From assembly GCA_037102815.1 (NCBI GenBank), contig BTPP01000007.1, positions 2,790,001 through 2,854,000 on the forward strand: a stretch of DNA of 64,000 bases. The letters run 5' to 3'. The translations under genes were made by a program, and so were the position numbers. Below, piece after piece: positions 1 to 10,410 of the stretch. Positions within the stretch are counted from its first letter, which is position 1. The number at the start of each line of letters is the position of its first letter. The stretch is from Neurospora intermedia (taxonomy: Eukaryota > Ascomycota > Sordariomycetes > Sordariales > Sordariaceae). The notes below the pieces were generated by a model. The model was not told where the DNA came from and did not search any database. It was given only the letters and a program-made list of their open reading frames with translations.

Positions 1-28
1 GGCCCTTTGAACCGCCCAGGACCAGGTG

Positions 29-52
29 CCCCTTTGATATCCCCTTTGATAT
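29..52. repeat. Tandem 12-bp repeat, two copies
   Basis: The unit cccctttgatat occurs twice in direct succession, with a partial relative (ccctttga) at the left edge of the window. It lies about 450 bp upstream of the secreted-peptide gene. Each copy begins with CCCCT, the core of the fungal stress-response element, but calling it regulatory is only a guess. Confidence 0.5.
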
Positions 53-501
53 TGTCCCCATCGGAGAGAGATTCCACACCTCGGTTATCGTAAATAGAAA
101 CCGTTGCCGGGTTTTAAACAAGCCTCTGGGGAAGTGGGTAACCACTCGGCTTCCACCTTGTACTCGATCCGAAGGCAGTGCTGGGCATGAATCGTATCCT
201 GAAACACACATTGTTCCCCAGACCAAGCAGATCTTGATCACACCTTCACGATGTTCCTGGACACAAAAGTACAAATACTTGGCAATATCCGTCGATAGAT
301 TCGGCATGGAGTCAAACTGTTGACTCTCTCATCGACCTTGTTCTAATATTTGCTCCGTTCGCTTCGAGTTCTTGGTGTTGTTCCATTCAGTCGCTCCAGA
401 TTTACCATTGTCGCCGGCCGACTTTATTATCACCTCCTCTTTTTTTCATTCGCCCAACAATCGCTGGCTCCTAGCTCTTCAACGTCAGTTCCATTCTCAC
501 A

Positions 502-789
502 ATGAAGCTTATCTCTGCTCTTGTGGTCGCCCTCGTCTCTGTGGCTATGGCTTATCCCACAGCCGCGAACGATAATGGTGAGCAAGCCAAGCTGGGGCTT
601 CGAGCCTCTTGAAACTTTGGCGTCCATGTTTCCACGACACTAACATCAGCGGCAGCTCAGGTTGTGAGTCGTCAAAACGTTCAGCATGACGTTGACGCCA
701 GTGTACCTGCCATGTCAGATGCAAATGGCAATGTTGTACCATTCAGCAGCACTTCGGTATTCGAACCTGCTGCCGCCGACGGGCAATGA
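502..789 (+). CDS. Small secreted protein, 71 aa, cysteine-free
   Basis: Two exons, 502-577 and 650-789, separated by a 72-bp GT-AG intron (gtgagc...acatcag) in phase 1. The ATG sits in a good fungal context (TCACAATGA). The product starts with a typical signal peptide (MKLISALVVALVSVAMA, then YPTAAN), with cleavage expected after about residue 17. The mature chain is about 54 residues, rich in Ala, Val, Asp and Ser, and has no cysteine, so it is not a disulfide-stabilised effector or hydrophobin. I see no dibasic Kex2 site; the lone Arg is in SRQN. The next AG at 660 would put a stop soon after the splice, which supports the acceptor at 648-649. I do not recognise a family. It could be a secreted peptide, a wall-associated peptide or a fast-evolving lineage-specific gene. 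Confidence 0.7.
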
Positions 790-2371
790 GACCAAGGAAT
801 GAGACAGGAACGAAACGGGCGCAGCCCGGTGTTCACGGAGCAAGGCTATTGGGCGGGGAGGCAACGTCGAGGAGCGCTATGGTGTGCCCAGAATCGTAGG
901 AGATAGGCTGTAACAAGAAGCTTCGACTACCGCAGGATGGAATAGAGGATGTTCTAGGAAATTGCCCTCGTTCGGCGTTTCGCTGTGACAACTGGCGTCC
1001 CTTGCGGGCTCCGGGATTTGGCAGACATCATCATCTGCCTATCAGAGAGACGCTGGCCGATGCAATCATCGAGAACGCCGGTGATAATGCACTGTCCCGG
1101 TCGATGCAGGGCGATCAAGGTTTTTGAATGGTTCGTCAATGAGTATTAAGGCGTTTGCCGCGTTTTGGGAGGTTCGGAGTGCTAGTTTGCGGACTTTCAT
1201 AGAATGAGTGTTGGACTGAACTCGGTGTACAGGGAGAAGGCAACGATTGACCAATTTCTGTCCACAAAAAAACAACCAAAAAAAAAAAAAAAAAACCTGA
1301 AAAAAAAAAAAAAAGAACATGAAAAAAGACTCTTTTCCTCTGGCAGGCCTTTTCAGGTATTCGCAGGCTTAAGCTTCCCTCGCTGAGGCGCAGCTGGCAG
1401 GCAGCGGTCTTTTCCGACCCGATCATTGGTCAGTCTGGGGGCCAAGTCTCGCGCTTGGTTTATTTATGGATTTCGCTCCCTGGGCTTCCTTTTCCGCTTC
1501 CTCTGCGCTTGTAATCACCACTCATCCTCCCATCCCGCAAGTCCTACAACCCACCGCAGTTACTTGACACAATTTCAAATGAAGGTATGCCACGATGTTG
1601 GAAAGGTGAGCGACATGAGTTCTATCTTGCCGCCAGACGGGTAAGGATTGCGACAAGCGCTGGAGGCTGCGCTGTTGGTTCCCAGAGTGCCCGTTTCGTG
1701 ACCGAGTTTTCCAGTGTCAACGTCTTTCCACCACCTAACATTCACTAGCTCATGCTGTTTAGCCCACTTGGGCATGCATGCACTTTCACAAGCCCAATCA
1801 AGGAAATGTAGCTTCCATCGATCTTCCCGTTCCTTGCTTCTTGCCATGGAGCGGCCGCGAAACAGCCTCCGCCTAAATCTAGGTACACTAGAATACAACC
1901 CAGCCAATGCTTCCTGAGACAACGAAACCAGAGACAAACGAGCGCTTGTCTTGTCGCCATGAGCCAGTGGACCTCTGCGCTTCCCTTTTGAATCCTACAG
2001 GAATCCACTTCTCAGCCTCTTCTCGTTGGGTTGCCGGGCGCTGAGCTACAAAAAGCTACGGATCAAATGCCGAAGCGTTCCCCATCCCGATAAATATCTC
2101 CCCTTCGCTTCTACCGGCGGATGCGGTAAGGAAAGACCTTTGCTGTCAACATACGTTCTCCAACCTCGTTCTACCATATCGATATTCGCCGCGACACTGG
2201 GATTAGTTGCCGGGGATCTTGGGTCGGAGTGACCGGCATCCATGGGAAAGGATACGCGACTTGTGCTCAGGAGGAACAACGCTCGATGACTCTGGCCAGG
2301 CACCTTTGTCACTCAACGACGCCTATTCATCTTTGCGGCGCCTTACCTGCACCAAACGACAAGATTCTAGC
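790..2371. other. Intergenic, no gene seen; adjacent A-runs
   Basis: No open frame here shows domain content, a convincing start or splice logic. Two adjacent A-runs lie at 1278-1295 and 1300-1314. The open frames on both strands around 1.4-2.3 kb are short, overlapping and without recognisable motifs. The last part must contain the promoter and leader of the membrane-protein gene that starts at 2372. Confidence 0.5.
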
Positions 2372-3513
2372 ATGACTCTCAACCTGGATCAGTTGCTCTT
2401 CGCACGCGCCGAATGGCGCATTCGGCTTCTCGCTCCATGTTGGATGATACAGGTTGGGGCCCTTCTCAGCCTAGTTGGCTTATTCTCCTACCGGCTTTCT
2501 GTGACCTCTCGCACCTTTGACGACGAGATATCGCATGACCAGGAAATTATAGTTCAAATAGTGTACGTCAGCGCAACAGCTCCTCACAATCTGCCAAACT
2601 CTCTTCACCAAACAAACGGCGCGCTAACACAAAGACATGCTATTAGTTGGGAATCCACCCAGGTTGGGTTTTCAATTATCTCCGTAGCTCTCACAATTGC
2701 GGAAATATGGAAGGCGAGGTGTGAGACCTTGACCCCTTTCTTCATGCTGTGTACACATCTTGTCAAATACACACTTGCCAGCGGAATGCTAGGCTTGGAT
2801 GCCACCGTCTACGTCAAATATCCAGACCACCACTACTCCACAGTGGGCTTGGCTTTGGATTGTATTCTGCTGTAGGGTCAAACTACCTTCAACATGATGA
2901 CTGCCAAGCTAACTTTTGATGCAGTGGCATAACACTTTTGATGCTCTTCTACGCTTTCTACACGTACCGTCGCCTCCTCAAGCTCGAAGCCTATGATTTG
3001 GCCTATAACAAATCAGCAGGCTACAGCCACGGCAATGAGCAGAATCGAGGCTACACTGTCAACATATTTAGCGGAAAGAAGACCAGACAGCAGCCGTCGC
3101 CAACACCCGAGGCGTTGAAATCCCGGATAGACCAGGCGATCGGCGCCGAGTTTGGGTGGGGAAGTCGTCCGTCCGGAAGCGTAACGGAGCGCTCCGGCAT
3201 AGTTGTTGCGTCCGGATCGGTTCAAAGCGGCGTGCCCACCAGACCGGCCGAGTTACACAGGGCTCGGAGCTGGGTGACTGAGACTGGCGTGGTTGGCCCA
3301 AATACTTCAGAGACTCACCTTGATGCGAACGGAAGGAATACGGATGATGATTACCATGATTATTACGAACTGGCTCATGCACGCAGTCTTAGCATTCCTA
3401 CATTGGTAGCAACTCATCATGGGGACGACGGCGACAGCGAAGGGTTGTTGACGGGTACACGGGACAATAGCAAAGCAACGAGGGAAGTAGATAGATGGCA
3501 CGGGTACTCGTGA
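2372..3513 (+). CDS. Fungal four-TM membrane protein, 334 aa
   Basis: Three exons, 2372-2562, 2647-2871 and 2925-3513. The introns are 84 bp (gtacgt...attag, branch-like ctaac) and 53 bp (gtaggg...tgcag, branch gctaac). The phases join cleanly into 334 residues. Four hydrophobic helices are visible at about residues 19-41, 67-85, 92-114 and 128-154. The fourth is assembled across the second intron and ends in YTYRRL. The remaining ~180 residues are a hydrophilic Ser/Gly/Asp-rich tail, probably cytoplasmic. The layout resembles fungal MARVEL-like or integral membrane proteins of unknown function. The first intron is a multiple of three and contains no stop, so its retention would insert 28 residues between TM1 and TM2. 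The start is the first ATG that leaves a short hydrophilic lead before TM1. Function is unknown. Confidence 0.8.
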
Positions 3514-4809
3514 CTCGTGCGGGTCGTGTAACTTGGTACAAAAGGGTGCGGCGTGGCGCTAGGTGTACCTCTTCTCTGATAGTAACTTTTGTTGCATTAT
3601 CGTTATGCCCTTTACTTTCAATGAAACTTAAAACTGTCATGTTTTAGTTATCATTTTTCTGTTTATTGTTTTCGCTTTGATCACAGCTCCGTCAGGAAGC
3701 ATCTAAGTACCTACTGACGCGGGCGATGATGCGAAGGAGTAGGCTTATACCAACTAGTTATGTTCCATCAAGATACTTTGTCGAGAGTAGGACTTATCAA
3801 GGCCATTTCGTTTGTCCCAATGTTCTCCTTTTGGTGTTTCCCAGCAGTCAAGATTCTTTGTCAGACGGCGCAATAGTTCGTTCATTCCATCACTCCACAT
3901 CTAACCCTAACCCAAACAAGAGCATTGACCGCACAACGCACTGACCACAAGAGTTTTACCGACTCATGTGGCCTGCAAAGTCCAATGACCCTACTTCTAC
4001 CTTCATCTTTCCATCTTCGTTACTCTTTTCCTTACCCACTAAGTAGCGACCAAATCGGAAATGACTTCATCACGGGCAAAATCAAACTTTATCTGCTACA
4101 AGTAGATGTGGGAAGAAAGCAAAGCAAGACGGCACGGCACGGCACGACATGGCACGGATCAGCAGCTTCGCTTACGGGTACCTGCTTTCAACTTCTGACG
4201 CTTGCTCCCCCCAACTCCTCCCTCCAAAATCCACATAAGCTGACACGGCTGAGTTGGGTTTGGCGTCATGGTCAGTATCTGACAACAACATCTTGGAAAC
4301 ATTGCCAGCTGTGCAGCGCACCTTGATGCCTTTACGAGACGAATTTCCTATCAGATGGCGCCATGAGAACGTCAAGTGGGGAGGCTTGGGGGTCTGGTGG
4401 ATCAGCCCTACAGCACGGCTGATGCGTCTTTTCTTGGCCAGCGTCAATTCCGACCAACCATCAAAAAACTTCGGGGCAGTGAATGGAGGGCATCTGACGT
4501 CCCAACGGGGATAATCTGTTGACTCTTTATCCAACTTGGGGCTTGGTTTCATCAATCATCACCGTCGTTGGTCCCGCAAGACGGGCGGGAACTGGAGGCA
4601 ACCAATTGGGCGCCAAGATGCCGAAACAAGCCCAACTTGGCCTCGGTCAGATCCCAGTTCTTAAATACCCTGTCGACGCCGGCCTGACTTGCTACAACGG
4701 GATATGTATTGCCGGACTGGAGTTGACTCGGAGTTGGTGTAACAACTAAAAGGCTGTGCTAGTTCCACAGAATTCCCTTCTTATATGGCCCCTTTAGTCC
4801 TCACTGACG
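3514..4809. other. Intergenic; short telomere-like and GGCAC repeats
   Basis: No supported gene. A short interstitial telomere-like string (ctaaccctaaccc) lies near 3901-3913. An imperfect ggcac pentamer array lies at 4131-4157. Open frames of 70-130 codons here overlap on both strands and have no recognisable domain. The right end is the promoter region of the gene at 4810. Confidence 0.5.
4131..4157. repeat. GGCAC pentamer microsatellite
   Basis: Imperfect tandem copies of ggcac (ggcacggcacggcacgacat and one more copy). It is a short simple repeat outside any gene. Confidence 0.75.
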
Positions 4810-6713
4810 ATGCCAACTCTTCTCGTCTTATCTGGCCTCACCATCGTGGCCATTTTTGCCTCGCTCGCATTCATGGCGTCCAAATGGCGAAAGGCGGAGA
4901 CGCCCAGCCCCAACAACACAAAGTTCTTTGGCTCTCAGATCGGGGAGCAGTCGGTCATCAACTACAGCTATACGGATCGACCGTTGAAGTTGATGGCCTT
5001 TGATATTTATTATTTCTTCAAGTTCATCTGGGCTCTTCCCTACGTCTTGATTCCCTTATCACCCTCGGATTCAGGAGAGTTGGATGAGCTATCTATTACG
5101 CGCGGAAACCTGTTCTGTGTTGGTCTTCACGCGATCCTCGTGGTGTTGCAGCTTGGGTTCATCGTGACACTTCCAACACTAATTCTGTTTCCAGTCTGGA
5201 CCGCTGCTTTGGCAATCGGGCTGTTTATACTCGTCAATCATGGGCTTTGTACTTTTCTGAACGGGAAGGAGGTCGAGTACCATTCCGATCCAAAGTACGC
5301 ACCAGCTCTTCCTGAGCATGCCCATGAACAATGGATCTTCATCAACGGTGTGGCAGTAGGGTAAGTCACTGGCTGAGACTTGGTCTTACGATCCCCCACG
5401 GTTCCTGAGCGAGCTGAGCTGACAAGAGGCGTAGAGAGCATTGGATGCAGAGTAACCTTAACCGACTAGCTATTACATTCAAGCGCCCCATCCTCGGGAT
5501 ACACAATAAAACGTGAGTCCAACGCTCTTGGAACCACTTTGAGACACACCAAGCTTACCGATCCAGTGCCGGTATCCTATTCGATGTAATCGAATGCCTT
5601 GTCCAACGCAACCTCGGCTACGCCACAGCAGATGTGCGTATCTGCTACCGGATCATCAAGGAGAAGCTCTACAACCCACAGTACTCCAAGGTCATCTTCA
5701 TTCTGCATTCCCAGGGCGCCATCGAGGGAAGCATGATCATTGACTGGCTTCTTCAAGAGCTCCCACAGAACCTGTTGGCGAAGCTGGAAGTCTACACGTT
5801 CGGAAACGCCGCCAACCACTTCAACAACCCGCATCGAAACATTCAGTCCCAACGAAGTGCCATCAACAACCCTCTGGCGGCATCCACCGACTCCACCAAC
5901 ACGGCAGCGGGAAGTGGAAACACCGAGCAAGCCCAGGCAACCCTGTCCAACAACCAATGCCTGACCGAAACATCCCCACAGCAGAGGACCACAACCACGG
6001 GTACCACTCCCGCAACCGCGGCCGCACCCGACACCGCCAGCACCAGCACCAACAAGGTCGAGGAGTCTTGCTCCTCCTCCTGGGTAGCACCCAGTATCCC
6101 CTCTCTCACCTCCGAAACCAGCGCCATCACCCCCTCAGCCGTCTCCGGCCGCGCCATCGGCCACATTGAGCACTACGCGCACACGACCGACTTTGTTGCC
6201 CTCTGGGGGATCCTGCACTTCGCCACCTCCATTCCGGGGCAACACACCATGCCGCGCTTCATCGGCCGCGTCTTTGCCCGCACCACCACCCGCGGCGGCC
6301 ACCAGCTGTGCCAGCATTACCTGGACGGCATGTTCCCTCTCGAAAAAGACCCGAAGACGGGCGCCTTTTTGGGATGCGCGGAAACAGGGAATGAGTTCAT
6401 GGAGAGCGAGATCACGGTCGGGGAGGCGGGGAGTGAGATGACGGCTGCCAAGGAGGCAATGGAGATTAGTTGGCTTGCTAATGGGATTACGAACGGCATC
6501 GTTGGCGGCGGCGGTGAAGGGAATGGCGATGAGGCGGCCGTGGGAGGGATTGCGGTCTACGGTGGTCATGGTCCGGCGGAACCGCGAAGACGGGTGCGGA
6601 GGCGCGAGAGCAAGCCGGCTCAGGTGAAGGTGAAGGATTTGAGTAGGTTATGGCAGTACCGGAACGGGAAGAGTCCGAATGATACGCCGCCGATGAGGAC
6701 TGCGACGGTTTAG
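4810..6713 (+). CDS. Membrane-anchored alpha/beta-hydrolase-like protein, 591 aa
   Basis: Three exons, 4810-5360, 5435-5512 and 5567-6713. The introns are 74 bp and 54 bp with GTAAGT/GTGAGT donors and phase-2 joins. Hydrophobic segments lie at residues 3-22, about 66-83 and 101-150, so the N-terminal part should be in a membrane. Downstream comes a conserved block around the first two junctions (EHWMQSNLNRLAITFKRP, then AGILFDVIECL). After it, VIFILHSQGAIEG at residues 252-264 resembles a lipase/esterase nucleophile elbow with Ser258 as the candidate nucleophile. The first Gly of GxSxG is Leu here (L-H-S-Q-G). Later blocks (IEHYAHTTDFVALWGILHF, and GRVFAR with CQHYLDGMFPL) offer His and Asp candidates for a triad. 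Between them is a Thr/Ser/Ala-rich insertion at about residues 300-380. This looks like a conserved fungal family; the substrate is unknown and catalysis is inferred only. Confidence 0.8.
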
Positions 6714-7718
6714 TGCGCGGTGATGGCAGTCCAGGTTATCTTGGGCCGTTTTGACGGCAGCAGTGATAACCTACCTTGGCTGTAGAAGGTCATGCTGGGC
6801 GGCAGTAGAGCAGAGGCAAGTGACGGCGGGGACCTACCTAGGTAGTGAAGATGCGGTGGGAAGGAGCGAGCCCACCGCTCCAAGCTCCAAGGGAACACTT
6901 CGACACCGGGCCTCATCATTCCGGTGGCAGGAGCTTCACTGCCCAAGACCATATGAACCCCGAGTTCAAAGCTTCAAACAACTCCCAGTGGCCTACGTGG
7001 TAGGTATGCAGGTAGCTAGAAGATGGGCATGTAATTGGTCCCGAGCTCAGCACCAGTCGAGCTTTTTGTTTTCCCCCTTTAATCTCGAGTGGGCTGTATG
7101 ATCCTCTCCTTTGAGCAGCGTTGATCGCGTTCAAATCGTTGCCCTGGGCGTCTACTTCACTGAACGGTTCGAGGTGGTGGACTTGTTTTACATGTTAACG
7201 GTTGGCGACTTGGCCGGGGGACAAGATGCCTCTATACTTACGTTGTGGGATGGGTGTCGTAGGTGGACTTTGAGCGGGCTTTGGTAGAATCCCATGGAAA
7301 TAGTTGATCGTAGAGCTGCCCTTCAATGATTACACTATGTCTGCTGTTGTTATCAAGGCATTGATCACTTTCATCTGGGCCATTAATGACCCGGTAATGG
7401 TTTACACTCCAGGGTTAGGGCCTCGTTTAGCATAACCCCTGGCCGCTGCCATCCTACCTATCTCGGGTATTTAGCTTGTTGTTCCCAGCCTATTGATCTA
7501 ATCAGAGTGGAGAACTACTCCTCTTGGCAACAGCCCAGTGGTGGAAGCTCCCAAGGTGCTCGTTAGGCGATAAGATAACGAAACTTTTTATCTGGATTCT
7601 AACGAGTTCATCCAGCAACAATCGTTCTCCTCGCCCATCCACGCTTAACCTCACCACTTTTTACACCAGTCCACACCACCGATCGACCGAGAGACCGAGC
7701 GACCGAGCGACCGGCAAC
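6714..7718. other. Intergenic and Nop9 leader with GACC-type repeats
   Basis: No supported gene. The last ~150 bp are the probable 5' leader of nop9. They hold a simple repeat of gaccgag/gaccgagc units at about 7684-7713, just upstream of the ATG. The reading frame stays open upstream of 7719, but the extension starts at TTG and has no ATG. Confidence 0.5.
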
Positions 7719-10046
7719 ATGGGCAAGAACAGAAAGTCAAAACGCCAATTGGTGCGTGACGAGAAGCGCGCCAAGAAGAGAGAAAGAGAAATCGAACACG
7801 AAGAAGAACGAGACATCAAGAAGCAACGCCGCGAAGAGGCCCAGCAGGAGGCCCTCGCCCCCGCTGCCGCCGATTACGTCCCCCCTCCTCTGGACGGTAC
7901 CTACGACGAGAATGCTTTTTCCGGCGCCCCCGAGGGCCGTCGCGGCCCCAACACCAACTTCGAGCGCGAGTTCTTCGGCATGCTCGCCGAAGAGGAGCAA
8001 GAATACTTCCGCCATGCCGACGAATTGCTCGAGCTGAACGACTTCCCCTCCGCCGAGGAGCGCGACATCTTTCTGCAGAACGTTTACAAGGAGATGCGCG
8101 GCAAGGAGCTCAAGCTGGCCAGCAGTCAATCTTGCTCGCGGCTTATGGAACGCCTCATCCTGCTGTCCAACACCCGCCAAAAGAAGAGCTTGTTTGACGC
8201 GTTTGGCGGCCATTTCATTTCGCTCGTCACCCATCGCTTTGCCAGTCATTGTTGCGAAAAGCTATTTCTGCAGTCAGCGCCCGTCGTTACCCAGGAGCTG
8301 AGCGGCGAGTACGAGCAGGAGCCCCTCCCGGAGGGCGAGGAGGAGACGGAGGCCATGAAGTCATCGATGGAAGATCTATTCCTGTTGACGCTGGACGAGT
8401 TGGAAGAACATTTGGGATTTTTGCTCAGCGATAGGTACGGCTCGCACGCTATGCGCGCGCTGCTGGTTATCCTGTCTGGAAGGCCGCTGGATCAGGCCGG
8501 CACCAAGAGTCTGTTGCAGAGCAGGAAGAAGGAGTACATCACGGTGGAGGGTGCGACAGCAAATGCGAGCGAATTGAGCTCCCAGATCAGAGCGGTTCCG
8601 TCGTCCTTTACGATGGCGATCAAGAAGATCATTGACGATTCCACAGCGACAATGGATGCCACGGCACTGAGGGTGCTGGCAAAGCATCCCACCGGTAACC
8701 CGACACTGCAGCTCTTATTGGAGCTGGAGTTGACCATGTTTGGAAAGAACAAGGAGAAGAAAGAGAAGAAGCAGAAGAAGGACGATGACGAGGCGGAGAC
8801 AAATAAGGAGGAGACACAGCCCGAAATCACACTTTTGGGCATGCTTGTGCCAGACGCGCCCGCCGCATTTGCCGATAACACCACCCAAGCCGCCGAGTTC
8901 GTCAACTCTATGATCTACGACCCGATTGGTTCGCGACTTCTCGAAACACTCATCACCCACTGTCCCGGTAAGATTTTCAAGGGCCTTCAGCAACACATCT
9001 TTGGCCCTCGTATCCAGAGTCTGCTTCGCAACGATATCGCCTGCTACCCCGCCATCAGGGTTCTCAACCGCCTGAGCAGAGAAGATCTCGCCGACGCCGT
9101 TGAGAAGTCCTTGCCTGAGATGGCGAGCTTCGTCGACAAGGGACGTTTCAACGTTATCAAAACCCTTTTCGAGCGCTGCAACGTCCGTAACGGCACTGAT
9201 GAGATCAACTCCCTTCTCAAGGCTCTTACATCTGCTTACGGTAACGATTGGAAGAACCTCGTGCCCAAGCTCTGCATGCTCGACGAGGAGGTCAGCGAGG
9301 AGGAGCAAAAGCCAGAGTCGGCCGAGGAAGTAGGAGAGGAAGGAGCAGAGGAAAAGAAGGAGAAGCAGCAGCCCAAGTTCCAAACCCAAGAAGCCAAGAA
9401 CAAGGCCTTTATGCTCAACCACGGCTCGCAACTCGTCGCCGCCCTGCTAGCCATTCCCGGCCAACCCTCAAAGGCCATCCAATCGTCACTTGCTGCCCTT
9501 AAGCCGGCACAGGTTATGAAGATGGCCACCACCTCGCATAACACCTCTTCGATCCTCATCAAGGCTCTTCAAACACCCGCCATAACCCCGACCTTCCACA
9601 AGGTCCTCGTGTCGTCCCTTCTCCCGCACGTATACGAGCTCGCCACATCGCAGCACGGTTCTACCATCCTCAACGCAATCATCGCTCTGCCATCCAAACC
9701 GGCCGAGCCTAACGCGCCTGCGGTCCCCTTCCACATGAAGGAGAACATCATCTCGCAACTAGCGCAATACGAACGTGATCTCAGGGAGACGTGGCTGGGA
9801 CGCAACGTTTGGCGGACGTGGAAGGGTGACTTGTGGAGTCACAGACGCCATGACTGGGTCAGGTGGGCGAAGGAGACGGACCCCGAGACGGCGAGAGTAG
9901 CGGCGGCGCCCAAGAAGAGGGAGGACAAGGAAAAGGAGGAGGCCGAGAAGAAACCCAAGGGATATCTGGGAAAGAACTTTGATCCGAAAAAGGCCAAGGG
10001 TTTTGCAGGGAATAAGAAGTTTGAGAAGAAGGAGGTGTCGGCATAA
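7719..10046 (+). CDS. nop9: Nop9, nucleolar Pumilio-like ribosome biogenesis factor, 775 aa
   Basis: Intronless. Nop9 is a nucleolar protein built from Pumilio/Puf-like RNA-binding repeats. It is needed for 18S rRNA maturation and 40S subunit assembly. The start MGKNRKSKRQLVRDEKRAKK gives a strongly basic nucleolar-targeting N-terminus. Then comes the hallmark block NTNFEREFFGMLAEEEQEYF at about residues 88-107. Puf-type helical repeats follow, for example SSQSCSRLMERLI, VTHRFASHCCEKLF, LSDRYGSHAMRALL and LVSSLLPHVYELATSQHG. Two Lys/Glu-rich linkers interrupt the repeats at about residues 346-367 and 525-551. The C-terminus is basic (FAGNKKFEKKEVSA). At 775 residues it is somewhat longer than yeast Nop9 (about 666) because of these linkers. 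The frame is open upstream but without an ATG, so 7719 is the start. The gene is convergent with the SET gene, 364 bp apart. Confidence 0.95.
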   Translation: MGKNRKSKRQLVRDEKRAKKREREIEHEEERDIKKQRREEAQQEALAPAAADYVPPPLDGTYDENAFSGAPEGRRGPNTNFEREFFGMLAEEEQEYFRHADELLELNDFPSAEERDIFLQNVYKEMRGKELKLASSQSCSRLMERLILLSNTRQKKSLFDAFGGHFISLVTHRFASHCCEKLFLQSAPVVTQELSGEYEQEPLPEGEEETEAMKSSMEDLFLLTLDELEEHLGFLLSDRYGSHAMRALLVILSGRPLDQAGTKSLLQSRKKEYITVEGATANASELSSQIRAVPSSFTMAIKKIIDDSTATMDATALRVLAKHPTGNPTLQLLLELELTMFGKNKEKKEKKQKKDDDEAETNKEETQPEITLLGMLVPDAPAAFADNTTQAAEFVNSMIYDPIGSRLLETLITHCPGKIFKGLQQHIFGPRIQSLLRNDIACYPAIRVLNRLSREDLADAVEKSLPEMASFVDKGRFNVIKTLFERCNVRNGTDEINSLLKALTSAYGNDWKNLVPKLCMLDEEVSEEEQKPESAEEVGEEGAEEKKEKQQPKFQTQEAKNKAFMLNHGSQLVAALLAIPGQPSKAIQSSLAALKPAQVMKMATTSHNTSSILIKALQTPAITPTFHKVLVSSLLPHVYELATSQHGSTILNAIIALPSKPAEPNAPAVPFHMKENIISQLAQYERDLRETWLGRNVWRTWKGDLWSHRRHDWVRWAKETDPETARVAAAPKKREDKEKEEAEKKPKGYLGKNFDPKKAKGFAGNKKFEKKEVSA

Positions 10047-10410
10047 AGGTGGAGTAAACGAATGGAGGCTGCTTGGTAAGAGGACTCTTGTTTTGTTGAT
10101 AAAGAAGATGTTAAGAGTCGATTGATATGATACCCTATGGGATGATAAAAGGATGGTCTCAAAAAGATTGTGGTACGAAGTTTGTCTACATTACCTTCCC
10201 ATACCCATCTTCGCAGAGATGGAGAGCGACGTTGGCTAATGAGAGTTTAGTCACATATGTCAGATAGCGATCAGGTTTAAGATAAGATTTATATATCCAA
10301 AGATCAAAAGCAGGTCTATATGCATCGGGTATCCTACAGCGCCAGGCCAAAGACAGCTATCTAACTACCTACTACGTTGTAAGTGGAAGCCAAGCCAAGG
10401 GTTCAATCAA
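10047..10410. other. Convergent 3' intergenic of nop9 and SET gene
   Basis: This stretch holds the 3' untranslated regions of two converging genes. It is AT-rich, with several aataaa-like or tataag strings. I see no gene. Confidence 0.5.

Noticed and set aside
7524-7718. 65-codon N-terminal extension of nop9
   Set aside because: It begins at TTG and contains no ATG; the basic MGKNRKSKRQL start matches known Nop9 N-termini.
8715-9431. 238-codon antisense frame over nop9
   Set aside because: The Leu-rich product mirrors the Lys/Glu-rich linkers of nop9 read backwards; no independent support.
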